Assembly: GCA_028276165.1 (NCBI GenBank) | Contig: JAPYWV010000004.1 | Location: forward strand, 1-39,324 | Direction: 5' to 3' | Source: Acidilobaceae archaeon | Lineage (GTDB): Archaea > Thermoproteota > Thermoprotei_A > Sulfolobales > Acidilobaceae | DNA: 39,324 nucleotides | In this document: positions 16,073-23,918 of the stretch, piece after piece | Layout: every line of letters starts with the position of its first letter | Position numbering within the stretch: the stretch's first letter is position 1 | Made by a program: the position numbers and the translations under genes | Notes under the pieces: generated by a model | The model's database searches: none | What the model was told of the DNA's origin: nothing | Seen by the model: only the letters and a program-made list of their open reading frames with translations

Positions 16073-17482
16073 TTAGTACTCGCCCAGATCCCTTTCATAC
16101 CTTCTAGCCAGCTCCTCCCCCCATCCACCGATATCTTCTAGCCTTCCTAGGAAGAATCTCAGAACAGGTGGCTCGTAAACCCACTTTAACCCCTTCACGG
16201 CATCCCTGTTCTCGTAGAGCCATAGTATCCTATCCACCAGGTACTCTGCGTGGGATCTAGTGTAGGTCCTTCTCGGGAACGCTATCCTGACAAGCTCTAG
16301 GTCTGCGTAAACCTCCCTCCCATCCCTAGCTCTATCCATGGACATGGTGCCCCTCTCCATAGCTCTAACACCTGATGCTAGGTAGAGGGCTCCCGTTAGT
16401 GATGCTGCGGGGTACAGGTTCCTAGGTAGGTGTTCTAGGAATCTAGCTGCGTCCAAGTGAACCCCCAGCCCTCCAGGTGGTCTAACGACAGGAACCCTCC
16501 TCTTGTCGAGCTCCTCTACAACATACCTTATGAGCTCTAACTCTGATCCAACCAGGCTCTCGTCAACCATCTCCTTTAAACCTACAGCCATGGCCGCTAG
16601 CTCCTTAACAGACATACCGCCGTATGATGGGAACCCCTCGTAGACTGGGAGTAGTACCACCAACTTCTCATAGTACTCCCTCTTATTGGTTGCAATTAAA
16701 CCCCCTCTAACTGCTGGGGCTTTCCGAGCACTCATGTAGATTATGTCAGCGTATCCAGCCATCTCCCTCACTATCTCAGCCAGGCTCTTGGACGCGTACC
16801 CGGGCTCCCTCTCCTTTATGAAGTAGGCGTTCCAATCAATCATACTAGCGTCCAGCACAAGGGGTACATTGAATTTATCGCAGAGCTCCCTCACGAGACG
16901 TATATTCTTCATGGATACAGGTTGCCCTCCGAGTAGGTTGGCTACAGCCTCTAACCTAACGTAGGCAACCCTACCCCTCATACTCGATATAAGTTCCTCG
17001 AGCCTACTAACATCCATGTCACCCTTGAATGGGTAATCGCTGGTAGTATCGAGAGCTTGTGGCACCGGGATCTCTATCATCTCACCACCAGCAAGCTCGA
17101 CGTGAGCCTTAGATGTTGTGAAGTGATAGTTCGTTATAACAACCATCCCAGGTCTCACGAAGACCTTGGCTAGGAGGTGCTCGGCAGCCCTCCCCTGGTG
17201 GACGGGGAGCACATAGTCCATTCCGAAGACCTCCCTCACAGCGTCAACGAGCTCGTAGTAAGACCTTCCTCCAGCGTAGGCATCCTGAGCTGTTATCATA
17301 GCAGCTAACTGCCTATCACTCATAGCGTTAACACCACTATCAGTAAGCATATCGAGGAAGACATCGTCAGCTCTAAGGAGGAATGTGTTCCAACCAGCAC
17401 CCCTAATAGCCTTAAGCCTAGCCCAGATACTTGGTAACGCTAGTCTCTCCACAACTCTAATCCTAAAGCCGTCAACCTTCAA
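16073..17482 (-). CDS. Beta-eliminating lyase, tryptophanase / tyrosine phenol-lyase family (divergent)
   Basis: A PLP-dependent lyase homologous over its whole length to tryptophanase (amino acid to indole or phenol, pyruvate and ammonia). Shared landmarks: FRIRVVE, LLTDSG-like MLTDSGVNAM, GGRSYYEL, VLPVHQGRAAE, NLLGGQPVS, NAYFIKERE, EGFPSYGG, IAFPRRTYTRSH. The Schiff-base lysine is in MSARKAP (K254 in this numbering) with D211 for the pyridine nitrogen. Two active-site positions differ from classical members: the first Lys of the KK pair is Arg (R253), and the PLP-contacting Arg three residues after D211 is Met (M214). The ORF-track start (17572) lies on the TATA box, so I use TTG 17482, behind GGAGGTG, giving 469 residues against 471 in E. 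coli TnaA. Confidence 0.85.
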   Translation of the reverse strand: MKVDGFRIRVVERLALPSIWARLKAIRGAGWNTFLLRADDVFLDMLTDSGVNAMSDRQLAAMITAQDAYAGGRSYYELVDAVREVFGMDYVLPVHQGRAAEHLLAKVFVRPGMVVITNYHFTTSKAHVELAGGEMIEIPVPQALDTTSDYPFKGDMDVSRLEELISSMRGRVAYVRLEAVANLLGGQPVSMKNIRLVRELCDKFNVPLVLDASMIDWNAYFIKEREPGYASKSLAEIVREMAGYADIIYMSARKAPAVRGGLIATNKREYYEKLVVLLPVYEGFPSYGGMSVKELAAMAVGLKEMVDESLVGSELELIRYVVEELDKRRVPVVRPPGGLGVHLDAARFLEHLPRNLYPAASLTGALYLASGVRAMERGTMSMDRARDGREVYADLELVRIAFPRRTYTRSHAEYLVDRILWLYENRDAVKGLKWVYEPPVLRFFLGRLEDIGGWGEELARRYERDLGEY

Positions 17483-17556
17483 GACACCTCCTCTAGAGGA
17501 TCTAACAACTATCACAGCCCACACCCCCACACACGGGAAATGCTGGAGGAGAAAGG

Positions 17557-17566
17557 CTCTTATATA
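17557..17566 (-). promoter_or_regulatory. TATA box of the lyase gene; fixes its start
   Basis: On the minus strand the sequence reads TATATAAGAG. Initiation is predicted near 17535, about 53 bases before the TTG at 17482 and downstream of the ORF-track start at 17572, which therefore cannot be used from this promoter. The ribosome-binding site GGAGGTG lies at 17486-17492. Confidence 0.65.
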
Positions 17567-17638
17567 CCCCACGCATGGTTACACATGCTAGCCCTAAAGC
17601 CTATGTGAGGCTACAGGGAGGGCATCCCATGTAACCCC

Positions 17639-18547
17639 TTAGATTTTCGTAAACCTCCTCTTTAAGCATAGCTCAGCCTCTCTTATAGGGTCTCGCGTAT
17701 TCAAACCCCTTACGTAAAACCACTCATTGGACTCGAACATCTCCACGTTCTCACCACCTATTATCGTGAGGAAGGAGCTCACCACCCTTTTACCCCTCTC
17801 GTCTAACTCTAGCTTCACCACCCTCCCCCTACTTTGCTCTCTACAGTTAGCGATATAGCCTTCCAGGACTAAACAGTCATTCACATAGTAGAAGCCTGTT
17901 TTAAACCTAGTGGTTCCAATGATCACATCCCTATCCTCTACCTTAATGCACCCCGTAATCCTCGATTGTCTACCTCTAAACCACGTCTCGACCAGGATAT
18001 CCGGTAGAACGTTGATATCAAGTTGGAGTCTTAGCGAGTAGCTTGGTATGGCTGCATCCCCTGCTACCACCTCTAGAACATGGGATCTACCTATCCTACG
18101 GCCCTTGACGCATAGTAGTGGGAGCTCCTCCAGCACATCGTTTAACCTCGTGGACACGAGAGGGTCTATGCATGGGGCCGCCACACTCCTCCTAAGCTCC
18201 TCCAGGCTCCTAGCTAGCGGTAGCATGCTGTTAAATGTTAGCTCAAGCCCTTTAACCAGGAAGTCTACAAGCTGCCTCTCCTCCCCCACCAAGCCCCCAG
18301 CTGGTATTATGCTTTGAAGCCAAACACTACCCACCAGCATGGCGACAGTGCATCCACTCTTAGACTCTCTCAACTGGTTAACCATTATACTGTGTAGAAG
18401 CCTTCTCACAAGCTCATCTACGCTAACGTACTCCGTAGAGCATACATCAACACCGAAAACAGTTGATATGAGTGACGCCTCCTCCCTTGTAAGCTCAACC
18501 TTCAGCCTCCAGTACCCGTTAACCTTAGAAGCCTCTATCAGCCTCAA
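17639..18547 (-). CDS. Hypothetical protein, third gene of the parA operon
   Basis: A 302-residue soluble protein that I cannot assign to a family. The N-terminal third is charged and helical, with a heptad-like stretch around residues 45-60, the middle (about 85-150) is helical and Leu-rich, and the C-terminal half is beta-rich with several Cys (CIKVED, NDCLVLEG, ANCREQS). No nucleotide-binding or nuclease motif is seen. It starts five bases after the stop of the ribbon-helix-helix gene, which itself overlaps parA, so all three are one operon. It may therefore be a third component of a DNA partition or positioning machine: an adaptor, DNA-bridging factor or cargo. This is context only. Confidence 0.6.
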   Translation of the reverse strand: MRLIEASKVNGYWRLKVELTREEASLISTVFGVDVCSTEYVSVDELVRRLLHSIMVNQLRESKSGCTVAMLVGSVWLQSIIPAGGLVGEERQLVDFLVKGLELTFNSMLPLARSLEELRRSVAAPCIDPLVSTRLNDVLEELPLLCVKGRRIGRSHVLEVVAGDAAIPSYSLRLQLDINVLPDILVETWFRGRQSRITGCIKVEDRDVIIGTTRFKTGFYYVNDCLVLEGYIANCREQSRGRVVKLELDERGKRVVSSFLTIIGGENVEMFESNEWFYVRGLNTRDPIREAELCLKRRFTKI

Positions 18548-18552
18548 CCCCC

Positions 18553-19152
18553 CTACCCTCTAATCCTCCTTCTTAGGAGCCTGGCGACGTAACCGTAGTA
18601 CATTGATAGGAGGTTGACGTTATTGAACTTAATGGCTTTAACTGAGCCCTCCTTCTCCACAATATCTATCCCGAAGGCCTTCGCTACACCTCTAATCTCT
18701 TCAACCCTACCTAGAATGTAGGTTATGGGGTTTAGCTCCCTACCTCCAACTCTACTCCTACCAACAATCCTTCTAAGCGCGCTGGACAACCTCTCCAGCT
18801 CCTCACCACTCATACCCTCTAGTACGAGCTCTCTAGGTATATCGCCGTAGGCGTCCCTGAGTAGTGTTACAAGCTTACCGAGACTTGAGGCTACCCTCTC
18901 AGCCTTCACCCCCTTCTTGATAAGACCTTTACCCAGTGCTACCTCGATAAGCTTCCTAGTCTCCTCTACAACCTGCTCGTACTTGAAGCGGTAGTGGTCG
19001 TCTATATCCTTTGCTACGCTCACATAGGATCTTATAGCCTCCAATGCTACGAGCTCAACACTAGTACCCTTAATGTAGGCTATCTTCTCTAAAGCCTTGT
19101 AGATCTGCTCTGGGAGCTCCAGCTGGATCACGTTACGCTTATGCTGGCTCAA
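18553..19152 (-). CDS. Ribbon-helix-helix DNA-binding partner of ParA (SegB-like role)
   Basis: The N-terminus (NVIQLELPEQIYKALEKIAYIKGTSVELVALEAIRSYV) fits the CopG/Arc ribbon-helix-helix pattern: a beta strand, then two helices separated by a turn. The remaining 150 residues are a mainly helical domain ending in a very basic tail (RLLRRRIRG). Being directly downstream of ParA and overlapping it, the protein is likely the centromere-binding component, by analogy with SegB of Sulfolobus. It differs in being longer and in having the RHH at the N-terminus. I prefer TTG 19152, which has GGAGG nine bases upstream, over the ORF-track TTG 19161, where GGAGG abuts the start codon. Confidence 0.75.
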   Translation of the reverse strand: MSQHKRNVIQLELPEQIYKALEKIAYIKGTSVELVALEAIRSYVSVAKDIDDHYRFKYEQVVEETRKLIEVALGKGLIKKGVKAERVASSLGKLVTLLRDAYGDIPRELVLEGMSGEELERLSSALRRIVGRSRVGGRELNPITYILGRVEEIRGVAKAFGIDIVEKEGSVKAIKFNNVNLLSMYYGYVARLLRRRIRG

Positions 19153-20083
19153 CCCCGCCAACCTCCTTCAACTTCATCTCAAACTCTCTAGCTAAACCAC
19201 TTATATCGTTTACCAGCAACCTCTGATCCCTACGACTCCTCTCCCCACCAAATCTACCGTGGAGATGTCTAACAATGTAGGGCTCCCTGGTCCACGGCAT
19301 GTTCCTTAACTTAGTCAGTATCCTGTTGTAATGTATTATGGTGTTAAACACACCACCATAACTGATACCCCCTATGATGCCCGCACCCTTAAGCCTCTCA
19401 AAAGCATCTTTAATCCTCTTCTCAACAGCAGCCTTAACATTGTTTACAACTTGTGTCTCAACAGTGCTAAACTTCATCAAGACAGCTCCTAGGAATGTTG
19501 TAGGCTTCTTCGTATAACTCCTAGCCACGTTGTAGTATGTGTCTATTAGGTAACCCACACTATCAACGCTAAAAGCACCCTTTATAACGGGTGTTATGAT
19601 GTAATCTGTTATAACGGACGCTATGGGGACTACTACACCGTACATTTGGGGTGGTAGGTCTACGATGATGTAATCCAGGTTATGCTTTTGAGCTAGGGAT
19701 CCTAGGATACTCCTAAAGAATTGAACTTTATCCTGTGTAGGCTCTATAACCCTCTGTGCAGCCCACAACATGTACTTTGGATGCGAGGGTACAATGTAGA
19801 GGTTGTCAACACCACCAATGGGGTATACTAGGGGTTCACGGCCTTGGAGTAGAGCCTCGTAGGAGAAAGCGAGGTTGTAGGATTCAGCTCTACCAATGGC
19901 ATCAAGCATGTTAGTCTGCGTTAACAAAGCCTCCGTAAGATTAGCTTGAGGATCGAAATCCACAAGCAGAACACTCCTTTTAGAGAACATGGATAAGCCC
20001 AAACCTAGACATGTGGCTAGAGTAGTCTTACCAACACCCCCCTTGAAAGCCACCACACCGATAAGCACAGTCACTTTAAACAC
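19139..20083 (-). CDS. ParA/Soj-type Walker ATPase (SegA-like)
   Basis: A 314-residue ParA-family ATPase for segregation or positioning of DNA. The deviant Walker A is FKGGVGKTT (KGGVGKT at residues 14-20), Walker A' is VDFDPQAN (42-48), and Walker B is YIIVDLPPQ. Both lysines typical of ParA (the signature one in KGG and the P-loop one) are present. The C-terminal 50 residues are Arg-rich (RFGGERSRRDQR), suiting non-specific DNA binding. It is first in a three-gene leftward operon with its own TATA box. The start is GTG 20083 or in-frame GTG 20074. MinD is less likely because there is no C-terminal amphipathic membrane-targeting sequence. Confidence 0.88.
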   Translation of the reverse strand: MFKVTVLIGVVAFKGGVGKTTLATCLGLGLSMFSKRSVLLVDFDPQANLTEALLTQTNMLDAIGRAESYNLAFSYEALLQGREPLVYPIGGVDNLYIVPSHPKYMLWAAQRVIEPTQDKVQFFRSILGSLAQKHNLDYIIVDLPPQMYGVVVPIASVITDYIITPVIKGAFSVDSVGYLIDTYYNVARSYTKKPTTFLGAVLMKFSTVETQVVNNVKAAVEKRIKDAFERLKGAGIIGGISYGGVFNTIIHYNRILTKLRNMPWTREPYIVRHLHGRFGGERSRRDQRLLVNDISGLAREFEMKLKEVGGVEPA

Positions 20084-20128
20084 ACCTTGATCCCGGGAAA
20101 GCCCCTATGTTAAGTAAGAGCACTTCAC

Positions 20129-20138
20129 ATATTTATCT
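20129..20138 (-). promoter_or_regulatory. TATA box of the parA operon
   Basis: The minus strand reads AGATAAATATG; a centre near 20133 gives initiation near 20106, with a leader of 23-32 bases that contains AAGGTG. A second A/T block (CTTATATCG) lies about 20 bases further upstream. I saw no clear paired operator repeats in the 100-base gap. Confidence 0.5.
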
Positions 20139-20186
20139 CTTCATCGTCGATATAAGCGTGGATACAGGGGATCAGATTATAAACTG

Positions 20187-20942
20187 CTATACCTCTAACA
20201 CCCACTCTCTAACAACCCTGTCTACGTGGAGCTCCATGTCGAACTCAAGGTAAAACCCTGATATCACGCTCCTAACCTTTACCCTATCCAGCGGGTCTTC
20301 AGATGTACCATTGAGCTTTAAGTCTGCAGGGCCTGTTAGAGCTTTCACCCTCTGATCTAAAGCTATCTTAGCATGCCATTGGACTAGCTGAGCTAACCCC
20401 TTACTACCAGGTAGTGGTGGGAGCACTCTAATTGATAGGAGCGGTATCTCTTCCGGTATTAGCTGTCTTAAACTCCCAATATCGACCTTCTCCTTCGGGT
20501 ACATTGCTATCTCCATAAGCTTAGAGTTCCTGAATAGAACCCCTCGTATCCCACTAGCACTCCGCCATAGCTTTATCCTAGCAAGCTTCTTAGGGGCTCC
20601 AAGTAGCTCCCTCCCCGAGGTTAAAGCCTTGTCGTTAGTGACATATATGTAGGGGATATAGTAGGCTAGGGGTAGCTCTTTGGATGTAACCTGGACTGCT
20701 ATCAAGGCCTCATAGTAGGTACCAACGTTAGATATGGGGTAGTACCCTATCCAGAATGCTGTTAGAGGCTCGCTTGAAGCAACATCTACGCCTTCAGGTA
20801 GCACGGGGTCTACAGAGGCCCCGTCAACTGTTGCTAAGGCTATTAGCACTCTACAACCATAGTACACTATAGGAGTCCCCGTTGGGTATAATGGGGAATC
20901 CAGAGGTATGCTATAACCTCTAATCCCACCTTTAAGAACCAA
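20187..20942 (-). CDS. Acetoacetate decarboxylase family protein
   Basis: A homologue of acetoacetate decarboxylase, which forms a Schiff base with a lysine to decarboxylate beta-keto acids. The key segment GRELLGAPKKLARI matches the clostridial catalytic region, with the adjacent pair K118/K119 in PKK, the first being the presumed Schiff-base lysine, and E78 in YYEALIAVQ at the place of the conserved active-site glutamate. The 251-residue length is normal. Relatives in this superfamily can be decarboxylases, aldolase-dehydratases or ketone-forming enzymes, so the substrate is open. Its start overlaps the acyl-CoA dehydrogenase stop by 11 bases, making it the last gene of a four-gene operon with SCP2, alcohol dehydrogenase and acyl-CoA dehydrogenase. 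Confidence 0.85.
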   Translation of the reverse strand: MVLKGGIRGYSIPLDSPLYPTGTPIVYYGCRVLIALATVDGASVDPVLPEGVDVASSEPLTAFWIGYYPISNVGTYYEALIAVQVTSKELPLAYYIPYIYVTNDKALTSGRELLGAPKKLARIKLWRSASGIRGVLFRNSKLMEIAMYPKEKVDIGSLRQLIPEEIPLLSIRVLPPLPGSKGLAQLVQWHAKIALDQRVKALTGPADLKLNGTSEDPLDRVKVRSVISGFYLEFDMELHVDRVVREWVLEV

Positions 20943-22161
20943 TAGATCCCACCTCCTCTACAATCTTATCGGATATGGTTAAAAGGTTTATCTCATTCGT
21001 ACCCTCGTATATCTGGGTTAACTTTGCATCCCTCAACAGCTTCTCCACAATAAAATCCCTCATATAACCATAGCCTCCCATAACCTGTATCGCCTCCAGA
21101 GCTACGTTGACAGCCACGTTGCTAGCGAATACCTTAGCGGCACTCGAATCCTCTAAAGGCGGTGGGAACTCCTTCTCCAACCTCTGTGAAGTGGAGTACA
21201 CGAGAGCCTCCGCTGCTAGGATTAAGGTGTACATGTTAGCAAGCTTCTCCCTAATTATCTGATGCTCTATTATCCTAAGACCCCCTTGAACTCTAGTGGA
21301 AGCATACCTGGTAGCCTCCCAATAAGCTCTCTTCGCTATCCCCAATGCTATACCACCAACAGGAGCTCTAGAGTATGCTAGCGTAAGCTGGACCACATCC
21401 CACCCAGTACCTGGAGGGCATACGAGGTTTGAGCTGGGCACCCTCACGTTCTCCAACAAGATCTCCCCTGTAGGGCTACTCCTATGACCCATCTTATCGA
21501 ACACAGAGCCTATCCTAAAACCCTCAGTCCTCGTTGGGACGACAAAACAGGCCATAGACTTAACCCCTAGGGCTTTATCTGTTATCGCAAATACGGTGAT
21601 GAAATCCGCTATGGGTGCGTTGGAGATAAACACCTTCCTCCCACTTACAACCCAGTACTCACCCTCCCTTCTAGCATATGTTAGTAGCTCCGGCTGGGGA
21701 GCTCTAGGCTCAAGCCTCTCATAGTCAGACCCGGCTGTAGGCTCCGTTATAGCGAAACCCCATATTTGTGGATCACCCCTAGCATCTGCCTCGGTGAAGG
21801 GTTTAAGCCATAGATCTCCAACATCAGGGTTACCTGTCATGCTCGCTATTAGGACTGGTAATAGCCCTAGCCATGTAGCTCCAATTGATGTAGCGAACCC
21901 GGCATCGTGGAATGCTAGGGCTTCCAGGGCTACGGTTGCTCCTAGGGTGAAGTATCCTGAGCCGCCGAATTCAACTGGTATAGGGAGGCTTAGCAGCCTT
22001 ATCTTACTAGTCTCCTTGATAAGCCTCCTAGCCTTTCCCACCACCTCCTCGTGCCTCATTCTATCGAGTTCTAACAACTCTGGTTCAAGCGCTTCCGCTA
22101 GCCTCTTCACGCTATCGTATAACAGTTTATACTCTTCTGGGAGCAGGTAGCGTATACGCAT
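20932..22161 (-). CDS. Acyl-CoA dehydrogenase
   Basis: An FAD flavoprotein oxidising acyl-CoA to enoyl-CoA. Signatures in order: GFAITEPTAGSDYERL for FAD/substrate binding, YWVVSGRKVFISNAPIADF, QVMGGYGYMRDF, and the catalytic base in IYEGTNEINLL. At 409 residues it is slightly longer than usual because of a longer N-terminal helical domain. The ATG at 22161 is well supported and lies 11 bases after the alcohol dehydrogenase stop. The operon companions suggest degradation of an unusual acyl or keto compound rather than standard beta-oxidation, because no enoyl-CoA hydratase or thiolase is next to it. Confidence 0.92.
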   Translation of the reverse strand: MRIRYLLPEEYKLLYDSVKRLAEALEPELLELDRMRHEEVVGKARRLIKETSKIRLLSLPIPVEFGGSGYFTLGATVALEALAFHDAGFATSIGATWLGLLPVLIASMTGNPDVGDLWLKPFTEADARGDPQIWGFAITEPTAGSDYERLEPRAPQPELLTYARREGEYWVVSGRKVFISNAPIADFITVFAITDKALGVKSMACFVVPTRTEGFRIGSVFDKMGHRSSPTGEILLENVRVPSSNLVCPPGTGWDVVQLTLAYSRAPVGGIALGIAKRAYWEATRYASTRVQGGLRIIEHQIIREKLANMYTLILAAEALVYSTSQRLEKEFPPPLEDSSAAKVFASNVAVNVALEAIQVMGGYGYMRDFIVEKLLRDAKLTQIYEGTNEINLLTISDKIVEEVGSIGS

Positions 22162-22172
22162 TGTAGTTCACC

Positions 22173-23228
22173 TTAAAACACTATAACCTGCCTGTACAAG
22201 GCCTCCCCCCTAGCCAGCCTCTCCATGGCCTCGTTCACCTCCTCTAATCTAACCCTCTCAACCACATCCCTGTAGTTGATTAAACCCCTCCTGGCCAGGT
22301 CTACTAGGGCTTCAAGCTCCCTATAGGAGCTGTAGAGCACTGTTTTAATTGATATCTCGCTTGTAACCATTCTACGAACGGGTATTGTTGCATGCTCGCT
22401 CCCAAGCCCTACGATGACGTAAACGCCTAGGGGTGAGAGCATGTCCATGTACGTGCTTATAGTCCTCTCGCTCCCAACAAAGTCTAGGACGGCCTTGATC
22501 GTGCTACCACCCGTTGCCTCGTAGATAGCTCTCCTAACGTCCGTCGTCGAAGCGTCTATCAAAGTATCACCGCTAGCCAGCCTGACTATCTTCCGGGCCC
22601 TCTCAACCTTCTCACTCCTAACATCAACCCCTATGATCCTAGCCCCTGTTAGGAGCCTAGCCAGCTGTAACCCGAATATACCTACACCCCCTAAGCCTAC
22701 AACAGCTACGTACTCGTCCTCCTCAACCTCACCCACTATCTTCCTCACAGCTCTCATAGCTGTAGCTCCAGCATCTGAGAGAACAGCTGCAGCAGCCAGA
22801 TCCTCCAAGCCCCTCGCTGGGACTAGGTACCTATAGTGTGGTACTAGCACGTACTCAGCGAAACCCCCATTGTACACGGCTATACCAGCTCCAGCTCTAA
22901 GAGAGCATAGCTGGTATAATCCTCTAAGAGCGTACTTATCCTCCTGCTCACAGTAAGCCCAGTACACTAGGACCTCCATGCCAGGTTGTATTGATGGGGG
23001 GACTAGCTCTCCAACCTCCTCTACAACGCCCGAGATCTCGTGGCCTAAGACGAGGGGGAATGTTGGTGGTACAACGCTCTCAAGCTCGCCTCTCCATAGG
23101 TGTAAGTCGCTATGGCATATACCGCTACCAACAACTCTAACCAGAACCTCTGCACCCTTAGGGCTTGGCTTCGGTATATCCTCTATCCTAAAAGGCTGCC
23201 CATACCCATAGAGTACGGCTGCCTTCAA
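22173..23228 (-). CDS. Zinc-type alcohol dehydrogenase (MDR superfamily)
   Basis: A medium-chain dehydrogenase/reductase of 351 residues. The catalytic zinc site is intact: C38 in GSGICHSDLH and H63/E64 in LGHEISGVVEEVG. The cofactor site is VVGLGGVGIFGLQLA, with an acidic GVDVRSEK after the second strand, predicting NAD(H). The structural-zinc loop, normally four ligands, reads CEQEDKYALRGLYQLC, so only two cysteines remain and the structural zinc is probably absent. It overlaps the SCP2-like gene by four bases and precedes the acyl-CoA dehydrogenase. It may oxidise a secondary alcohol to the ketone or keto acid handled by the last gene of the operon. Confidence 0.9.
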   Translation of the reverse strand: MKAAVLYGYGQPFRIEDIPKPSPKGAEVLVRVVGSGICHSDLHLWRGELESVVPPTFPLVLGHEISGVVEEVGELVPPSIQPGMEVLVYWAYCEQEDKYALRGLYQLCSLRAGAGIAVYNGGFAEYVLVPHYRYLVPARGLEDLAAAAVLSDAGATAMRAVRKIVGEVEEDEYVAVVGLGGVGIFGLQLARLLTGARIIGVDVRSEKVERARKIVRLASGDTLIDASTTDVRRAIYEATGGSTIKAVLDFVGSERTISTYMDMLSPLGVYVIVGLGSEHATIPVRRMVTSEISIKTVLYSSYRELEALVDLARRGLINYRDVVERVRLEEVNEAMERLARGEALYRQVIVF

Positions 23229-23671
23229 CTAGTAACCCCTCCAACCCTCTGGGCAGCCTTAACCATCTCTATAGCAGCACTAGCGTACCTAAGCACAGCA
23301 GCCATATCACCCTTCCTGAGAACAAGCTTCCTCCTAATCAGAGCGGATACGGGGCTCTCCCTACCCAGTATAATGTCCACCCAATCACTGAACCTAGCTG
23401 ATATGATGAAGGGGGCATCGGCCTTCGAAGAGTCATCAAAGAACTTGTAACCCCTACACTCACCATCATAGAGATCCAGTAGGAAGCCGGGGTTATTCGA
23501 TGGATAGATGCTCCTAAGATCCTCGGGGAGATCTGTAGCGATAAACAGTATAGGCCAAACCCAACCCCTACCAGCCCTCCTATACTCAGGAGACTCGTTC
23601 AAAGCCCTACAGTACGCTTCAACCCACTCAGGGCTAGGAAACCTAGCGGGGGACAAGACGTTCACCGACAA
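23225..23671 (-). CDS. SCP2 sterol-binding-domain-like protein
   Basis: A 148-residue protein resembling the SCP2 lipid-binding fold: an N-terminal helix SPEWVEAYCRALNESPEYRRAGRGW, a beta sheet in the middle, and the C-terminal RRKLVLRKGDMAAVLRY segment typical of the family. SCP2 domains bind fatty acyl chains or other lipids, so it may present a substrate to the downstream enzymes. It is first in a four-gene operon (overlap of four bases with the alcohol dehydrogenase). The start is TTG 23671 or GTG 23665. The TATA-like GTTATTTAAC 26 bases upstream suggests a nearly leaderless transcript. Confidence 0.72.
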   Translation of the reverse strand: MSVNVLSPARFPSPEWVEAYCRALNESPEYRRAGRGWVWPILFIATDLPEDLRSIYPSNNPGFLLDLYDGECRGYKFFDDSSKADAPFIISARFSDWVDIILGRESPVSALIRRKLVLRKGDMAAVLRYASAAIEMVKAAQRVGGVTS

Positions 23672-23690
23672 TGCTATTACATTAAAGGTA

Positions 23691-23700
23691 GTTAAATAAC
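23691..23700 (-). promoter_or_regulatory. TATA box of the SCP2-ADH-ACAD-ADC operon
   Basis: The minus strand reads GTTATTTAAC, centred near 23695, about 26 bases from the TTG/GTG start region of the SCP2-like gene, so initiation falls at or next to the start codon (leaderless). The rest of the gap to 23918 shows no ORF or clear repeat. Confidence 0.5.
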
Positions 23701-23918
23701 TGTCACCTACACTTGCAAGCTGGAGCTCGCTCTTCAGGGTGAAGCGAGGAGATCTAAGCTACACTAGCTAACACAGCCTCAGCACCCCTTCGCCTCTAGT
23801 CTTTCAAGGCCTACCTTTAGAAGTCTAGGAGGCTCATGTCATCCCTTAGGTTAACGTGTACTTCAAGGTCGGAGTTGCCTTGATGGGTGTAGTTGAATGC
23901 CCTAGGGGAGTGATGGAA

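Noticed and set aside
17483-17572. N-terminal extension of the lyase (ORF-track start at 17572)
   Set aside because: The extension covers the TATA box and the predicted transcription start, and TTG 17482 has a good ribosome-binding site and gives the normal family length.
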